64,000 nucleotides of DNA from Rhodocyclaceae bacterium (GTDB lineage: Bacteria > Pseudomonadota > Gammaproteobacteria > Burkholderiales > Rhodocyclaceae): the NCBI GenBank assembly GCA_006218025.1, contig VBWA01000019.1, positions 1 to 64,000 on the forward strand. Reading direction: 5' to 3'. Both the position numbers and the translations under genes were made by a program. Below the pieces are notes generated by a model. That model searched no databases. It had not been told where the DNA came from and saw nothing but the letters and a program-made list of their open reading frames with translations. Shown here piece after piece: positions 27,956 to 36,680 of this stretch; positions within the stretch are counted from its first letter, which is position 1, and every line of letters starts with the position of its first letter.

Positions 27956-28543
27956 ATGGAAAAGCCCGATGCACCTTCCTGCCGGCGCAACCGGGAGCCG
28001 ATCCTCGCGGTGCTGCGTGATCATTTCGCTGACCGCCGGCATGTGCTGGAGATCGGCAGCGGCACCGGTCAGCACGCAATCTATTTCGCAGCCGCTTTGC
28101 CGCATCTGACCTGGCAGGCGACGGACCGCAGAGAGAACCTTGCAGGGATTCACGCCTGGCTGGACGAGGCGGCCTTGCCCAATACACCGGCCCCGCTCGC
28201 GCTCGACGTCATGGGCGTGTGGCCGACGCATCGCTTCGACGCGGTTTTCAGCGCCAATACCCTGCACATCATGAGTTGGGCGGAAGTCGAGCAGGTGTTC
28301 GCCTGCCTGCCCGGGGTGATGACCGCCGACGCCCGGCTCGCCGTCTACGGCCCCTTCAATTGCGGGGGCCGCTTCACCAGCGCGAGCAACGCCGCCTTTG
28401 ACGCATCGCTCAAGGAACGGGACTCGCAGCAGGGCATACGCGATTTTGAAGCCGTCGATGCACTGGCCGGCAAGGCTGGCCTGAGATTGATCGAAGACCG
28501 CGCAATGCCGTCGAACAATCGATGCGTGGTCTGGAGCCGATAG
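27956..28543 (+). CDS. DUF938-family SAM-dependent methyltransferase
   Basis: 195-residue class I methyltransferase, start ATG 27956, eight bases after mauG. Motif I is HVLEIGSGTGQHAIYFA, the strand-2 acidic residue is in WQATDRR, and FDAVFSANTLHIMSW follows. The family is widespread but of unknown substrate. Its tight spacing behind mtoX-sco-mauG suggests co-transcription. Whether it acts on a sulfur compound or is just a neighbour cannot be read from sequence. Confidence 0.85.
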   Translation: MEKPDAPSCRRNREPILAVLRDHFADRRHVLEIGSGTGQHAIYFAAALPHLTWQATDRRENLAGIHAWLDEAALPNTPAPLALDVMGVWPTHRFDAVFSANTLHIMSWAEVEQVFACLPGVMTADARLAVYGPFNCGGRFTSASNAAFDASLKERDSQQGIRDFEAVDALAGKAGLRLIEDRAMPSNNRCVVWSR

Positions 28544-28571
28544 CGGCTGCCCGAAATCGACGCTCGCCCCG

Positions 28572-28799
28572 TCAGGCCGAGTCCGCTTGACGGAGCGCAA
28601 TCACCGCATCGCGCACCAGAGGTTTTAGCTTCGCCTCGCCCGCCCCGCCCAGCGTGGACAGAAGTTGCGTTCTCATGCGCGGATCCCAGGTTCGCCGCAG
28701 GTGGCTGGCGACGTCCTTGACCGCCTGCTCGCGATCCGGCATGGCCTCGAAAAAGGTGCCGATCTGATTGGCCATCCTGATCAGGGTGTCGGGGTTCAT
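28572..28799 (-). CDS. fdsD: Formate dehydrogenase subunit delta
   Basis: Small 75-residue subunit of NAD-dependent molybdenum formate dehydrogenase: PDTLIRMANQIGTFFEAMPD, then HLRRTWDPRMRTQLL, matching the FdsD family. Its start overlaps fdhD by 4 bases. It is the last gene of the fds operon; FdsD is needed for assembly or stability of the enzyme. An in-frame extension upstream lies wholly inside fdhD and is not used. Confidence 0.93.
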   Translation of the reverse strand: MNPDTLIRMANQIGTFFEAMPDREQAVKDVASHLRRTWDPRMRTQLLSTLGGAGEAKLKPLVRDAVIALRQADSA

Positions 28800-29587
28800 G
28801 GGCCGAGTTCTGCCATCGCATTGCTTCGGGTATAGATCACGCAGGCTTCCTGGCGCAGGAATCCGATCAGGCAGACATTGAGGCTTTCCGCCAAACGCAC
28901 CGCACGGGCAGTCGGCGCAGAAACCGCGGCGAGCGTGCCGACACCCAGCGCCGCGACCTTCTGCACCATCTCGAAGCTGGCGCGACTGGTGATGACCAGG
29001 GCGCCGTCTTCGAGCGAGACACCACCGCGCGCCAGCGCGCCGAGGGTCTTGTCCAGCGCGTTGTGGCGGCCGACGTCCTCGCGCACATAACTGACCATGC
29101 CTTCGCGATCGACACGGCAGGCGGCATGGGTGGCGCCGGTCGCCTGCTGCATGACTTGCAGCGCCGGCAGCCGGCGCATGCCGGCGTAGAGGGCGGGCAG
29201 TGGAAACGGCGCCGATGGCGGCAGCGGCGCAAGGTCGCGCATCACCTGGCCCAGGCTCTCCGCGCCGCACAGGCCGCAACCGGTACGCCCCGCCAGGCTG
29301 CGGCGATGTTCCTTGAGACGAGCGAAGTCCTCACTGGCGATCTCGATCCGCAGGGTGATGCCGGCGTCGGACTCGCCGCAAACAATGTCGAAGATATCCT
29401 GCCGGCGCGCCACGATGCCTTCCGACAGGCTGAAGCCGACGGCAAGATCCTCGAGGTCGGCAGGGCTCGCCAGCATCACCGCATGGCTGATGCCGTTGTA
29501 TTCGAAGGCGACCGGCGTCTCTTCCGCCAGATCGTCCGGCCGGCTCGCGCCATCGCGCCATACCGACTGCCTGACGACGGGCTTCAT
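28796..29587 (-). CDS. fdhD: Formate dehydrogenase accessory sulfurtransferase FdhD (FdsC)
   Basis: 263-residue sulfur carrier that sulfurates the molybdenum bis-guanine dinucleotide cofactor before insertion into FdsA. The active-site loop is TGCGLCGAESL; the fold shows VGFSLSEGIV, EDVGRHNALDKTLG and VITSRASFEMVQK, all typical. It sits between fdsA and fdsD with 4-base overlaps on both sides. Confidence 0.95.
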   Translation of the reverse strand: MKPVVRQSVWRDGASRPDDLAEETPVAFEYNGISHAVMLASPADLEDLAVGFSLSEGIVARRQDIFDIVCGESDAGITLRIEIASEDFARLKEHRRSLAGRTGCGLCGAESLGQVMRDLAPLPPSAPFPLPALYAGMRRLPALQVMQQATGATHAACRVDREGMVSYVREDVGRHNALDKTLGALARGGVSLEDGALVITSRASFEMVQKVAALGVGTLAAVSAPTARAVRLAESLNVCLIGFLRQEACVIYTRSNAMAELGP

Positions 29588-32427
29588 GCGCCGGAAAGCC
29601 GCGATACCTGCACTGCGGTGACCTTGTACTCGGGGCAGTTGGTGGCCCAGTCCGAGTTGTCGGTGGTGATCACGTTGGCGCCGGACTCGGGGAAGTGGAA
29701 AGTGGTGTAGACCACACCGGGCTGCACCCGCTCGGTGATCGTTGCCGGCAGCGTCGTGCTGCCGGCGCGCGACTCGATGCCGACGCGGTCACCGTCGCGG
29801 ATGCCGCGCTCCTCGGCATCATGCGGATGGATCTCGAGCAGGTCGGCGCCGTAAAAGTCGGTGTTGGCGGTACGGCGAGTCTGCGCGCCAACGTTGTACT
29901 GCGAGAGCACGCGGCCGGTGGTCAGCAGCAGCGGAAAGCGGCGCGTGACCTTTTCGTCGGTCGGCACGTACTGGGTAATCAGGAAACGTCCCTTGCCGCG
30001 CACGAATTCATCGACGTGCATGGTCGGCGTGCCCTCGGGTGCCGCCTCGTTGCAGGGCCATTGCAGGCTGCCCGCGCGTTCCAGCTTGTCGTAGCTGACA
30101 CCGGCAAAGGTCGGCGTCAGGCGCGCTATCTCGTCCATGATCCGGCTCGGGTGTTCGTAGTGCATCGCGTAGCCCAGGGCATTGGCCAGCGCCATGGTCA
30201 CTTCCCAGTCGGCCATCCCGGCCAGCGGCGGCATCACGCCGCGGACGCGGGAAATTCGCCGCTCGGCGTTGGTGAAGGTGCCGTCCTTTTCGAGGAAGGA
30301 GGCGCCGGGCAGGAAGACGTGGGCGTACTTCGCCGTCTCGTTGAGGAACAGGTCCTGCACTACCACGCACTCCATGGCGGACAACGCGGCGACCACGTGA
30401 TGCGTGTTGGGATCGGACTGCGCCGGGTCCTCGCCCTGGCAGTAGAGGCCGAGGAAGGAACCGTCCAGCGCCGCATCGAGCATGTTGGGAATACGCAGGC
30501 CCGGCTCGGGCTGGATTTCCACGCCCCAGTCGCGCTCGAACATTTCACGGGTAAGCGTGTCGGACACATGGCGGTAGCCGGGCAGTTCGTGCGGGAAGCT
30601 GCCCATGTCGCAGGAGCCCTGCACGTTGTTCTGCCCGCGCAGCGGATTGACGCCGACGCCCTCGCGGCCGACATTGCCGGTGGCCATGGCGAGGTTGGCG
30701 ATGGCGATCACGGCGGTCGAACCCTGGGAATGTTCGGTGACGCCGAGGCCGTAGTAGATCGCGGCGTTTCCGGCGCCGGCATAGAGCCGGGCGGCGGCGC
30801 GGACATCGGCGGCCGGCACGCCGCTGGCGGCCTCCAGTGCCTCGGGCGAATTGGCCGGGCGCGCGACAAATTCGCGCCACTCGGCGAAGGCCCTGGCTTC
30901 GCAGCGTTCGGCGACGAAGGCCGAGTCGACCCGCCCTTCGGTGACGATCACATGCGCCATCGCCGACAGCACGGCGACATTGGTGCCCGGCTTGAGCTTC
31001 AAGTGATGCGCGGCCTTGATATGCGGCGAACTGACCAGATCGATCTCCCGCGGATCGATCACGACCAGTTGCGCACCCTCGCGCACGCGGCGCTTGAGGC
31101 GCGAGGCGAACACCGGGTGGCCGTCGCTGGGGTTGGCCCCGATCACGACGATGACGTCGGCCTGCTCGACCGACTTGAAGGTCTGTGTGCCCGCCGATTC
31201 GCCGAGCGTCTGCTTGAGGCCGTAGCCGGTCGGCGAATGGCAGACGCGGGCGCAGGTGTCCACGTTGTTGTTGCCGAAGGCCGTGCGCACCAGCTTCTGC
31301 ACCAGGTAATCCTCTTCGTTGGTGCAGCGGCTGGAGACGATGGCGCCGACGGCATTGCGGCCGTGCCGAGCCTGGATGCGGCGGAACTCCGAGGCGGCGT
31401 AGGCCAGCGCATCATCCCAGGGTACTTCGCGCCACGGATCGCCGATTTTCGCCCGGATCATCGGCTTGGTGATGCGATCGGGATGGGTCGCGTAACCCCA
31501 GGCGAAGCGGCCCTTGACGCAGGCGTGGCCCTCGTTGGCGCGCCCGTCCTTCCACGGCACCATGCGCACCACTTCCGTTCCTTGCATCTCTGCGCGGAAG
31601 CCGCAGCCGACGCCGCAATAGGCGCAGGTGGTGGTCACGCTGTGCTCGGCCTGTCCCTTGTCGATGATGGTCTTTTCCATCAGCGTCGCCGTCGGGCAGG
31701 CATTGACGCAGGCGCCGCAGGAGACACACTCGGAGTCCATGAAGCTCTCGTCCTGCCCCGCCGTCACGCGCGAGTCGAAACCGCGACCGCTGATGGTCAA
31801 GGCGAAGGTCCCCTGCTGTTCCTCGCAGGCGCGCACGCAGCGGTTGCAGACGATGCACTTGCCTGGATCGAAGCTGAAGTAGGGATTCGATTCGTCCCTG
31901 ACGACATCGGTGAAATGGTTCTCGCCGAGGCTCGCCTCGCCCGCGCCATAGCGCACCTCGCGCAGGCCGACCACGCCGGCCATGGTCTGCAGCTCGCAGT
32001 TGCCGTTGGCGGAACAGGTCAGGCAGTCCAGCGGATGGTCGGAGATATAGAGTTCCATGACGTTGCGGCGCAATTCGGCCAATTTCGGCGACTGGGTGCG
32101 CACCTTCATGCCGGCTTCGGCGGGCGTCGTGCAGGAGGCGGGATAGCCCTTGCGACCTTCGATCTCGACCAGGCACAGGCGGCAGGAGCCGAAGGCCTTG
32201 AGGGAATCGGTGGCACAAAGCTTGGGCACCATCACGCCGGCCTCGGCAGCGGCGCGCAGCAGCGAGGTGCCCGCCGGCACGCTCACGGCGAGGCCGTCGA
32301 TCTCCAGCTTCACCGTTACCTGCCGGCAAAGCGGAGTCCCAGGTACGCAGAGCGAGCCAGCGCCAACGCTCTGCGTCCCTTTGGGAACTCCTGGCGTGCC
32401 GTAATCGATCTCGCCGCGCGCGTTCAT
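29584..32427 (-). CDS. fdsA: NAD-dependent formate dehydrogenase subunit alpha
   Basis: Catalytic molybdenum subunit, 947 residues, oxidising formate to CO2. After a short leader come a [2Fe-2S] domain (FGSCRLCLVEIEG), a His-Cys [4Fe-4S] segment (DHPLDCLTCSANGNCELQ), two ferredoxin clusters (CIVCNRCVRACEE; CVSCGACVNACP), the N-terminal cluster of the molybdopterin domain (CAYCGVGC) and the Mo ligand cysteine in CARVCHSPTGYG. It is a cysteine enzyme, not selenocysteine. Residues about 12-32 are extra relative to the family and come from a hairpin repeat inserted in frame (32333-32391). The last step of methanethiol-carbon oxidation, yielding NADH. Confidence 0.96.
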   Translation of the reverse strand: MNARGEIDYGTPGVPKGTQSVGAGSLCVPGTPLCRQVTVKLEIDGLAVSVPAGTSLLRAAAEAGVMVPKLCATDSLKAFGSCRLCLVEIEGRKGYPASCTTPAEAGMKVRTQSPKLAELRRNVMELYISDHPLDCLTCSANGNCELQTMAGVVGLREVRYGAGEASLGENHFTDVVRDESNPYFSFDPGKCIVCNRCVRACEEQQGTFALTISGRGFDSRVTAGQDESFMDSECVSCGACVNACPTATLMEKTIIDKGQAEHSVTTTCAYCGVGCGFRAEMQGTEVVRMVPWKDGRANEGHACVKGRFAWGYATHPDRITKPMIRAKIGDPWREVPWDDALAYAASEFRRIQARHGRNAVGAIVSSRCTNEEDYLVQKLVRTAFGNNNVDTCARVCHSPTGYGLKQTLGESAGTQTFKSVEQADVIVVIGANPSDGHPVFASRLKRRVREGAQLVVIDPREIDLVSSPHIKAAHHLKLKPGTNVAVLSAMAHVIVTEGRVDSAFVAERCEARAFAEWREFVARPANSPEALEAASGVPAADVRAAARLYAGAGNAAIYYGLGVTEHSQGSTAVIAIANLAMATGNVGREGVGVNPLRGQNNVQGSCDMGSFPHELPGYRHVSDTLTREMFERDWGVEIQPEPGLRIPNMLDAALDGSFLGLYCQGEDPAQSDPNTHHVVAALSAMECVVVQDLFLNETAKYAHVFLPGASFLEKDGTFTNAERRISRVRGVMPPLAGMADWEVTMALANALGYAMHYEHPSRIMDEIARLTPTFAGVSYDKLERAGSLQWPCNEAAPEGTPTMHVDEFVRGKGRFLITQYVPTDEKVTRRFPLLLTTGRVLSQYNVGAQTRRTANTDFYGADLLEIHPHDAEERGIRDGDRVGIESRAGSTTLPATITERVQPGVVYTTFHFPESGANVITTDNSDWATNCPEYKVTAVQVSRLSGA
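32333..32391. repeat. Palindromic repeat inserted in frame near the fdsA start
   Basis: The inner stem CGCAGAGCG (32346-32354) pairs with CGCTCTGCG (32367-32375) around a 12-base loop, and outer arms GGAGTCCC and GGGAACTCC pair imperfectly. Read in frame it adds about 20 residues between the conserved EIDYGTP leader and QVTVKLEIDG. The loop contains CCAGCGCC, echoing the core of the dispersed 23-base repeat. Confidence 0.65.
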
Positions 32428-33917
32428 ACGAAATCCTCGGGAAAGTGGTTCAGCGCGGAGAGCACCGGGATCGGCGTCATGCTGCCCATGGCGCACAGCG
32501 AGCCGTTTGTCATGGTGTCGCAGAGGCTGCGCAGCAGCCCGATCTGTCCGGTCTGTCCGGCGCGGATGCGGTCGATGACTTCGACCCCGCGCGTCGAGCC
32601 GATGCGGCAGGGCGTGCATTTGCCGCAGGATTCGATGGCGCAGAATTTCATCGCGTAGCGCGCCTGCCTGGCCATGTCCACGCTGTCGTCGAAGGCGACG
32701 ATGCCGCCGTGGCCGAGCCCGGCGCCGATCGCCGCGAAGGCCTCGTAGTCGAGCACGGTGTCGAACTGCGATGCGGGCAGCCAGGCGCCCAGCGGACCGC
32801 CCACTTGCACAGCGCGCAACGGCCGCCCCGAACGCGAGCCGCCGCCGAAACCGTAGAGCAGCTCACGCAACCTAAGGCCGAAGGGCACCTCGACCAGGCC
32901 GCCGTACCTGATGTTGCCTGCGAGCTGGAAAGGCAGCGTGCCGCGCGAGCGGCCGCTGCCCAGGTCGCGGTAGGCAGCGGCGCCCTGCGCCAGTATGTCC
33001 GGCACGCTGCCAAAGGTGATGACGTTGTTGATTACCGTCGGCTGGCCGAACAGACCCGAGATCGCCGGCAGCGGCGGCTTGGCGCGGACGATGCCGCGTC
33101 GGCCCTCGAGACTTTCGAGCAGCGCGGTTTCCTCTCCGCAGACGTAGGAACCGGCGCCCTTGCGCACTTCGATCCTGAAATCGCCGAGCCAGTCCCGCGC
33201 GCCATCAAGCGCTGCATTCAATGCGGCAATGGCGTGCGGATATTCGGAGCGAACGTAGATGTAGCCTCGCGTGGCGCCGACTGCGAGACCGGCAATGGCC
33301 ATGCCTTCGAGCAACTGGAAGGGGTCGCCCTCCATCAGCAGACGGTCGGAGAAGGTACCGGAATCGCCCTCGTCGGCATTGCAGACGATGTGCTTCTGTG
33401 TCGCCGGGGTGTCGAGCACGGTCTGCCACTTGATGCCGGTCGGAAAAGCTGCGCCGCCACGCCCGCGCAAGCCCGAGTCGGCCACCTGGCGCACGATCCC
33501 GGCTGGCGCCATGCCACGGGCGCGCTGCAAGCCCTCGCCGCCGCCATGGGCCAGGTAGTCGTCGAGAGAGCGCGGATCGACCACGCCGATACGCCGGCAG
33601 GCAAGGCGTTGCTGGCGCTTGAGCCAGGGCAGTTCCTCGGTGACGCCCAGACGCAGCGGGTGGGCGCCGCCGCCCATGCAGCCGGCAGCGAAAAGGCCGT
33701 GCACGTCGGGAGCGGCCACGGGGCCATAGGCGATCCGACCCCGCGGGGTGGACACTTCGACCAGGGGTTCGAGCCAGAACATGCCGCGCGAACCGTTGCG
33801 CACGAGTTGGAGGTCGATGCCGCGCCGTGATGCTTCAGTGGCGATCGCTGCGGCAACCGCATCCGCACCGAGGGCCAGCGCAGCGGCATCGCCCGGAACA
33901 TAAACCTTGATGTTCAT
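32424..33917 (-). CDS. fdsB: Formate dehydrogenase subunit beta, NuoF-like
   Basis: 497-residue diaphorase subunit that passes electrons from the iron-sulfur chain to NAD through FMN. The N-terminal 110 residues form a thioredoxin-like domain (MNIKVYVPGDAAAL). The FMN/NAD fold follows: GLRGRGGAAFPTGIKWQ, NADEGDSGTFSDR, GAGSYVCGEETALLESLEG. The [4Fe-4S] cluster is in ESCGKCTPCRIGS with a further Cys in GSLCAMG. ATG 33917 overlaps the fdsG stop by 4 bases. Confidence 0.96.
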   Translation of the reverse strand: MNIKVYVPGDAAALALGADAVAAAIATEASRRGIDLQLVRNGSRGMFWLEPLVEVSTPRGRIAYGPVAAPDVHGLFAAGCMGGGAHPLRLGVTEELPWLKRQQRLACRRIGVVDPRSLDDYLAHGGGEGLQRARGMAPAGIVRQVADSGLRGRGGAAFPTGIKWQTVLDTPATQKHIVCNADEGDSGTFSDRLLMEGDPFQLLEGMAIAGLAVGATRGYIYVRSEYPHAIAALNAALDGARDWLGDFRIEVRKGAGSYVCGEETALLESLEGRRGIVRAKPPLPAISGLFGQPTVINNVITFGSVPDILAQGAAAYRDLGSGRSRGTLPFQLAGNIRYGGLVEVPFGLRLRELLYGFGGGSRSGRPLRAVQVGGPLGAWLPASQFDTVLDYEAFAAIGAGLGHGGIVAFDDSVDMARQARYAMKFCAIESCGKCTPCRIGSTRGVEVIDRIRAGQTGQIGLLRSLCDTMTNGSLCAMGSMTPIPVLSALNHFPEDFV

Positions 33918-34357
33918 CGGTCGGCCCCGAGCGCATCGATCAGCGCGTCGAATTTTTCCGGCGTGACGTGGGCGTGCAGCGTCCTCTCGTCGATCTGCAG
34001 CGCCGGGCCCATGGCGCACAGGCCAAGGCAATACACGGGTTCCAGCGTCAGGTCGCTGCCCTCCAGTCGCACCCTGGCGTGCTCCGCCAGAGCTTCGCCG
34101 CCGACCGCCTGGCAGGCCTCGGCACAGCAGACGCGGACCACGTGGCGGCCCGGCGGCGCCTGGCGGAAGTGGTGGTAGTAGGTGATGACGCCATGTACTT
34201 CGGCGCGCGAGAGATTGAGTTCCCTCGCGATCAGGGGTACGGACTCGGGCGGGATGTAGCCGAATTCCTCCTGGATCTCGTGCAGAATCGGCAGCAGGGC
34301 GCCGGGCACGGTTTGTTTCGCAGCAACGATGCGCAAGACGGCGCCAAGGGTTTCCAT
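33914..34357 (-). CDS. fdsG: Formate dehydrogenase subunit gamma, NuoE-like
   Basis: 147-residue [2Fe-2S] subunit. It begins with the helical LLPILHEIQEEFGYIPPESVPLIARELNLSRAEVHGVITYYHHF and the cluster cysteines are in VCCAEACQAVG and YCLGLCAMGPAL. It is the first structural gene of the fdsGBA-fdhD-fdsD operon, 52 bases downstream of the LysR gene on the same strand. Confidence 0.95.
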   Translation of the reverse strand: METLGAVLRIVAAKQTVPGALLPILHEIQEEFGYIPPESVPLIARELNLSRAEVHGVITYYHHFRQAPPGRHVVRVCCAEACQAVGGEALAEHARVRLEGSDLTLEPVYCLGLCAMGPALQIDERTLHAHVTPEKFDALIDALGADR

Positions 34358-34409
34358 GCCGCTTTGTAACCCCGTTGCCGCAAAAGGGGAAGCGGGAAAA
34401 TCCGAAGGC

Positions 34410-35336
34410 CTATGCGGTTTTCTCGAACGACTCCGCCAATGCCTTTGCCTCCGCGATCAGTGCGGCCACCATCGGCGCTTGCGGCTCGCGCGCAAGGGTG
34501 ACGAGGCCCGTGGCCCAGTCGACAGAGGGTTCGACGAGTTCGATGGCGATCACGTGCGGCGGGGTGCCGATCTGCTCGAGCACGCTGCGCGGCACGATGG
34601 AAGACCAATGGCCGGAGCCCACGTGGGCGAGGATGCTGATGATCGAATTGGTTTCCAGCATCGGCGCGACGCCAGCGCCGTCCCCGGGGATACCGCTTCG
34701 CATGACGCTTGCGAAGACGGCATCGATGGTCTTGCGGTTCTGCATGTCGGGCGTCAGCAGGCAAAGGGGGACACTGGCCGCCTCGGCCCAGCTCACGGTC
34801 TCGCGACCGGCAAAGCGGCCGTCGGCGCCGGTCAGCAGCACATGCCGCTCACGCCAGATCGGGACAATGCTCAAGCCGGCGGCCTGCGCCGACTCGACAT
34901 AGACGATTCCCGCATCGAGTTCGAAGCGACGCAGGCGGGCCAGGATCTCGTCGGTGGCCAGCGAGAGTACCTCTGCCGTGACCAGCGAATGACGCCGGGA
35001 AAACGACGCGGTAAGCGAGGCGACAACGGTGAGGGCCGTCGGAATCACGCCCAGCCGCAAGCGCCCGGTGAGGCCGTCGCGCAACGCGGCGAGTTCCTGC
35101 TTGAGCCCTTCCGCGCTGGCCGCCATGCGCTGGGCGTATTCGACGACGCTGCGCCCTTCCGGCGTCAGGCCGGTGAACTGCTTGCCGCGTTCGACTACGG
35201 CGACGCCGAGTTCGGTTTCCAGATCGCGGATCGCCGCCGAAAGCGTCGAGGGTGAAACATGGCAGGCCGCCGCCGCGCGACCGAAGTGCTTCTCGCGCGC
35301 CAGCGCAATCAGGTAAATGTATTTGCGGGAGATCAT
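34410..35336 (-). CDS. fdsR: LysR-family regulator of the fds operon
   Basis: 308-residue LysR-type regulator. The winged helix-turn-helix is YLIALAREKHFGRAAAACHVSPSTLSAAIRDLETELGVAVVERG; the effector domain follows from about residue 90 (GRLRLGVIPTALTVVASL). It lies just upstream of fdsG in the same direction, the arrangement of FdsR regulators that respond to formate. Binding sites could not be picked out by eye. Confidence 0.88.
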   Translation of the reverse strand: MISRKYIYLIALAREKHFGRAAAACHVSPSTLSAAIRDLETELGVAVVERGKQFTGLTPEGRSVVEYAQRMAASAEGLKQELAALRDGLTGRLRLGVIPTALTVVASLTASFSRRHSLVTAEVLSLATDEILARLRRFELDAGIVYVESAQAAGLSIVPIWRERHVLLTGADGRFAGRETVSWAEAASVPLCLLTPDMQNRKTIDAVFASVMRSGIPGDGAGVAPMLETNSIISILAHVGSGHWSSIVPRSVLEQIGTPPHVIAIELVEPSVDWATGLVTLAREPQAPMVAALIAEAKALAESFEKTA

Positions 35337-35489
35337 CCGGCGAGACTATACGATGTCCAAGGGACTAATGTTCCCGGCGTATGCAGCGTGTTCCGGTGCC
35401 CGTTGCCGCCGTTCCTGGCCTTCGGTCTCCTCTCGCCCCATTGTTGAAAACCAGGCGGTCGGTTACCGGCCGGCCGAGGCCCGCCGGAA

Positions 35490-36377
35490 TCAGCTCACGC
35501 CCAGTGTCGCGAGCTGCGCACAGATCAGCCGGGCGACCTTCGCATAGCCCGACGAATTCGGATGGACTTCATTGGCCCAGTCGTTGCTATCCCCTTGGGT
35601 TTCTGGCAGCGCCGGCGTAGTGGAACCGCGCGTATCGACGACGTAGATGCCGGCCGCGGGATCATGCAAAACCGTTATTGCCTTCAAGACCCGGTTGGCG
35701 ACGCGCTTGATGATTTCATGGCGCAAATCCTCGGGCGCCTCGACATCGCGAAGTGGGTCATAAAGCCATGTGCCGACCGCCGGCATTCCCATCACCTCTG
35801 CCTTGGCCGGCCGTGGCATCGGCCAGTCGTAGGTATGGAAGACATAGGGCGTGGTCTTGTTCATGGACAACGCATGACTGCGCCATGAAATCATTTCCGC
35901 GTAGTTCTTGCTTAGGTAAGCGACCAGGTCATCGACTGCCCCCCACTTCACATAGGAATCCGGATCGGCCGGGTTGCCGGCGCCGGCCTTCTGAAGAATG
36001 TGGCCGAAGCGTATTGCGTCGAACAGGTCGTTGCCGCCGCCGCTGAGCAGCATGGCCTTGAACCTGCGGTTGCGCATCTCCAGACGAAATCCGGCGCCGG
36101 CCGTCATGCGCGCCATGTCGCCCACGGTATCTCCCGAGTAGGCGTAGGAAACGGTGGCGGTACTCTTCGCGAAGTCCATCGAGGTCAAAACATTCGGCGA
36201 GGGATTCAGGTTCAGGTAGCCCCAGGCGAACCATGAATCTCCCTCCGCCAGCAGCAGATTGGAGTAGCTGTTCTGATTGAACTGGTCCATCTGCTGCGGC
36301 TGCAGTTCCGGATAGATCACCTCGTTCTTCACCGCAGCACTCCTTGTCGTGAGCTGCAGGTCTACGCCTGTGCCCAA
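35490..36377 (-). CDS. SGNH/GDSL-family hydrolase
   Basis: 295-residue esterase-like protein. The nucleophile block is LLLAEGDSWFAWG, the Gly/Asn oxyanion block is LLSGGGNDLFDA, and the catalytic acid-His pair is in NEVHPNSSGYAKVA near the end. No signal peptide is visible, so it is probably cytoplasmic. Substrate unknown. It stands alone, diverging from the glycine riboswitch and gcv operon, and I see no functional tie to either side. Confidence 0.85.
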   Translation of the reverse strand: MGTGVDLQLTTRSAAVKNEVIYPELQPQQMDQFNQNSYSNLLLAEGDSWFAWGYLNLNPSPNVLTSMDFAKSTATVSYAYSGDTVGDMARMTAGAGFRLEMRNRRFKAMLLSGGGNDLFDAIRFGHILQKAGAGNPADPDSYVKWGAVDDLVAYLSKNYAEMISWRSHALSMNKTTPYVFHTYDWPMPRPAKAEVMGMPAVGTWLYDPLRDVEAPEDLRHEIIKRVANRVLKAITVLHDPAAGIYVVDTRGSTTPALPETQGDSNDWANEVHPNSSGYAKVARLICAQLATLGVS

Positions 36378-36450
36378 CGATAGTCAAGGCGCTCCGCCGA
36401 TTGCGAATCCCCTGAGCGCGATGAGGCTGTTTGTAGGATAATTCGCCCTG

Positions 36451-36629
36451 GTCGTCGGGAGAGAGTGACGCTTTTCCCACCGTCACCGCCGAAGGCGCAA
36501 CCCCCAGGAACCGCTCAGGCAAAAGGGACCGACGACGCAGCACCAATCTGGAGAGCGGCAGCTCATGGCAGCATAGTGAAGCCTGCCCGCCGACGGAGTA
36601 AATCTCTCAGGCGCCAAGGACAGATGGGG
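36451..36629 (+). ncRNA. Tandem glycine riboswitch
   Basis: Two glycine aptamers upstream of gcvT. The first runs from GTCGTCGGGAGAGAG through CACCGCCGAAGGCGCAACC and CTCAGGCAAAAGGGACCGACGAC; the second from CTGGAGAGCGGCAG through CGCCGACGGAGTAAA and TCTCAGGCGCCAAGGACAGATGGGG. Both have the conserved GGAGAG and CAGGCxxxAGGAC-type cores, separated by a short linker. It should turn on gcvT-gcvH-gcvP when glycine is plentiful. Confidence 0.95.
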
Positions 36630-36680
36630 ATGTGACGGAATCCCGTCGCGACTCTTGCCGCCACCTGTTCGAGGACCACC

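Noticed and set aside
29695-32658. 987-codon open frame antisense to fdsA
   Set aside because: No recognisable domain; the opposite strand encodes a complete formate dehydrogenase subunit.
33455-33495. Candidate further copy of the 23-base repeat in fdsB
   Set aside because: Only part of the core matches and the residues (VADSGLRGRGG) are conserved in the family, so selection on the protein explains it.
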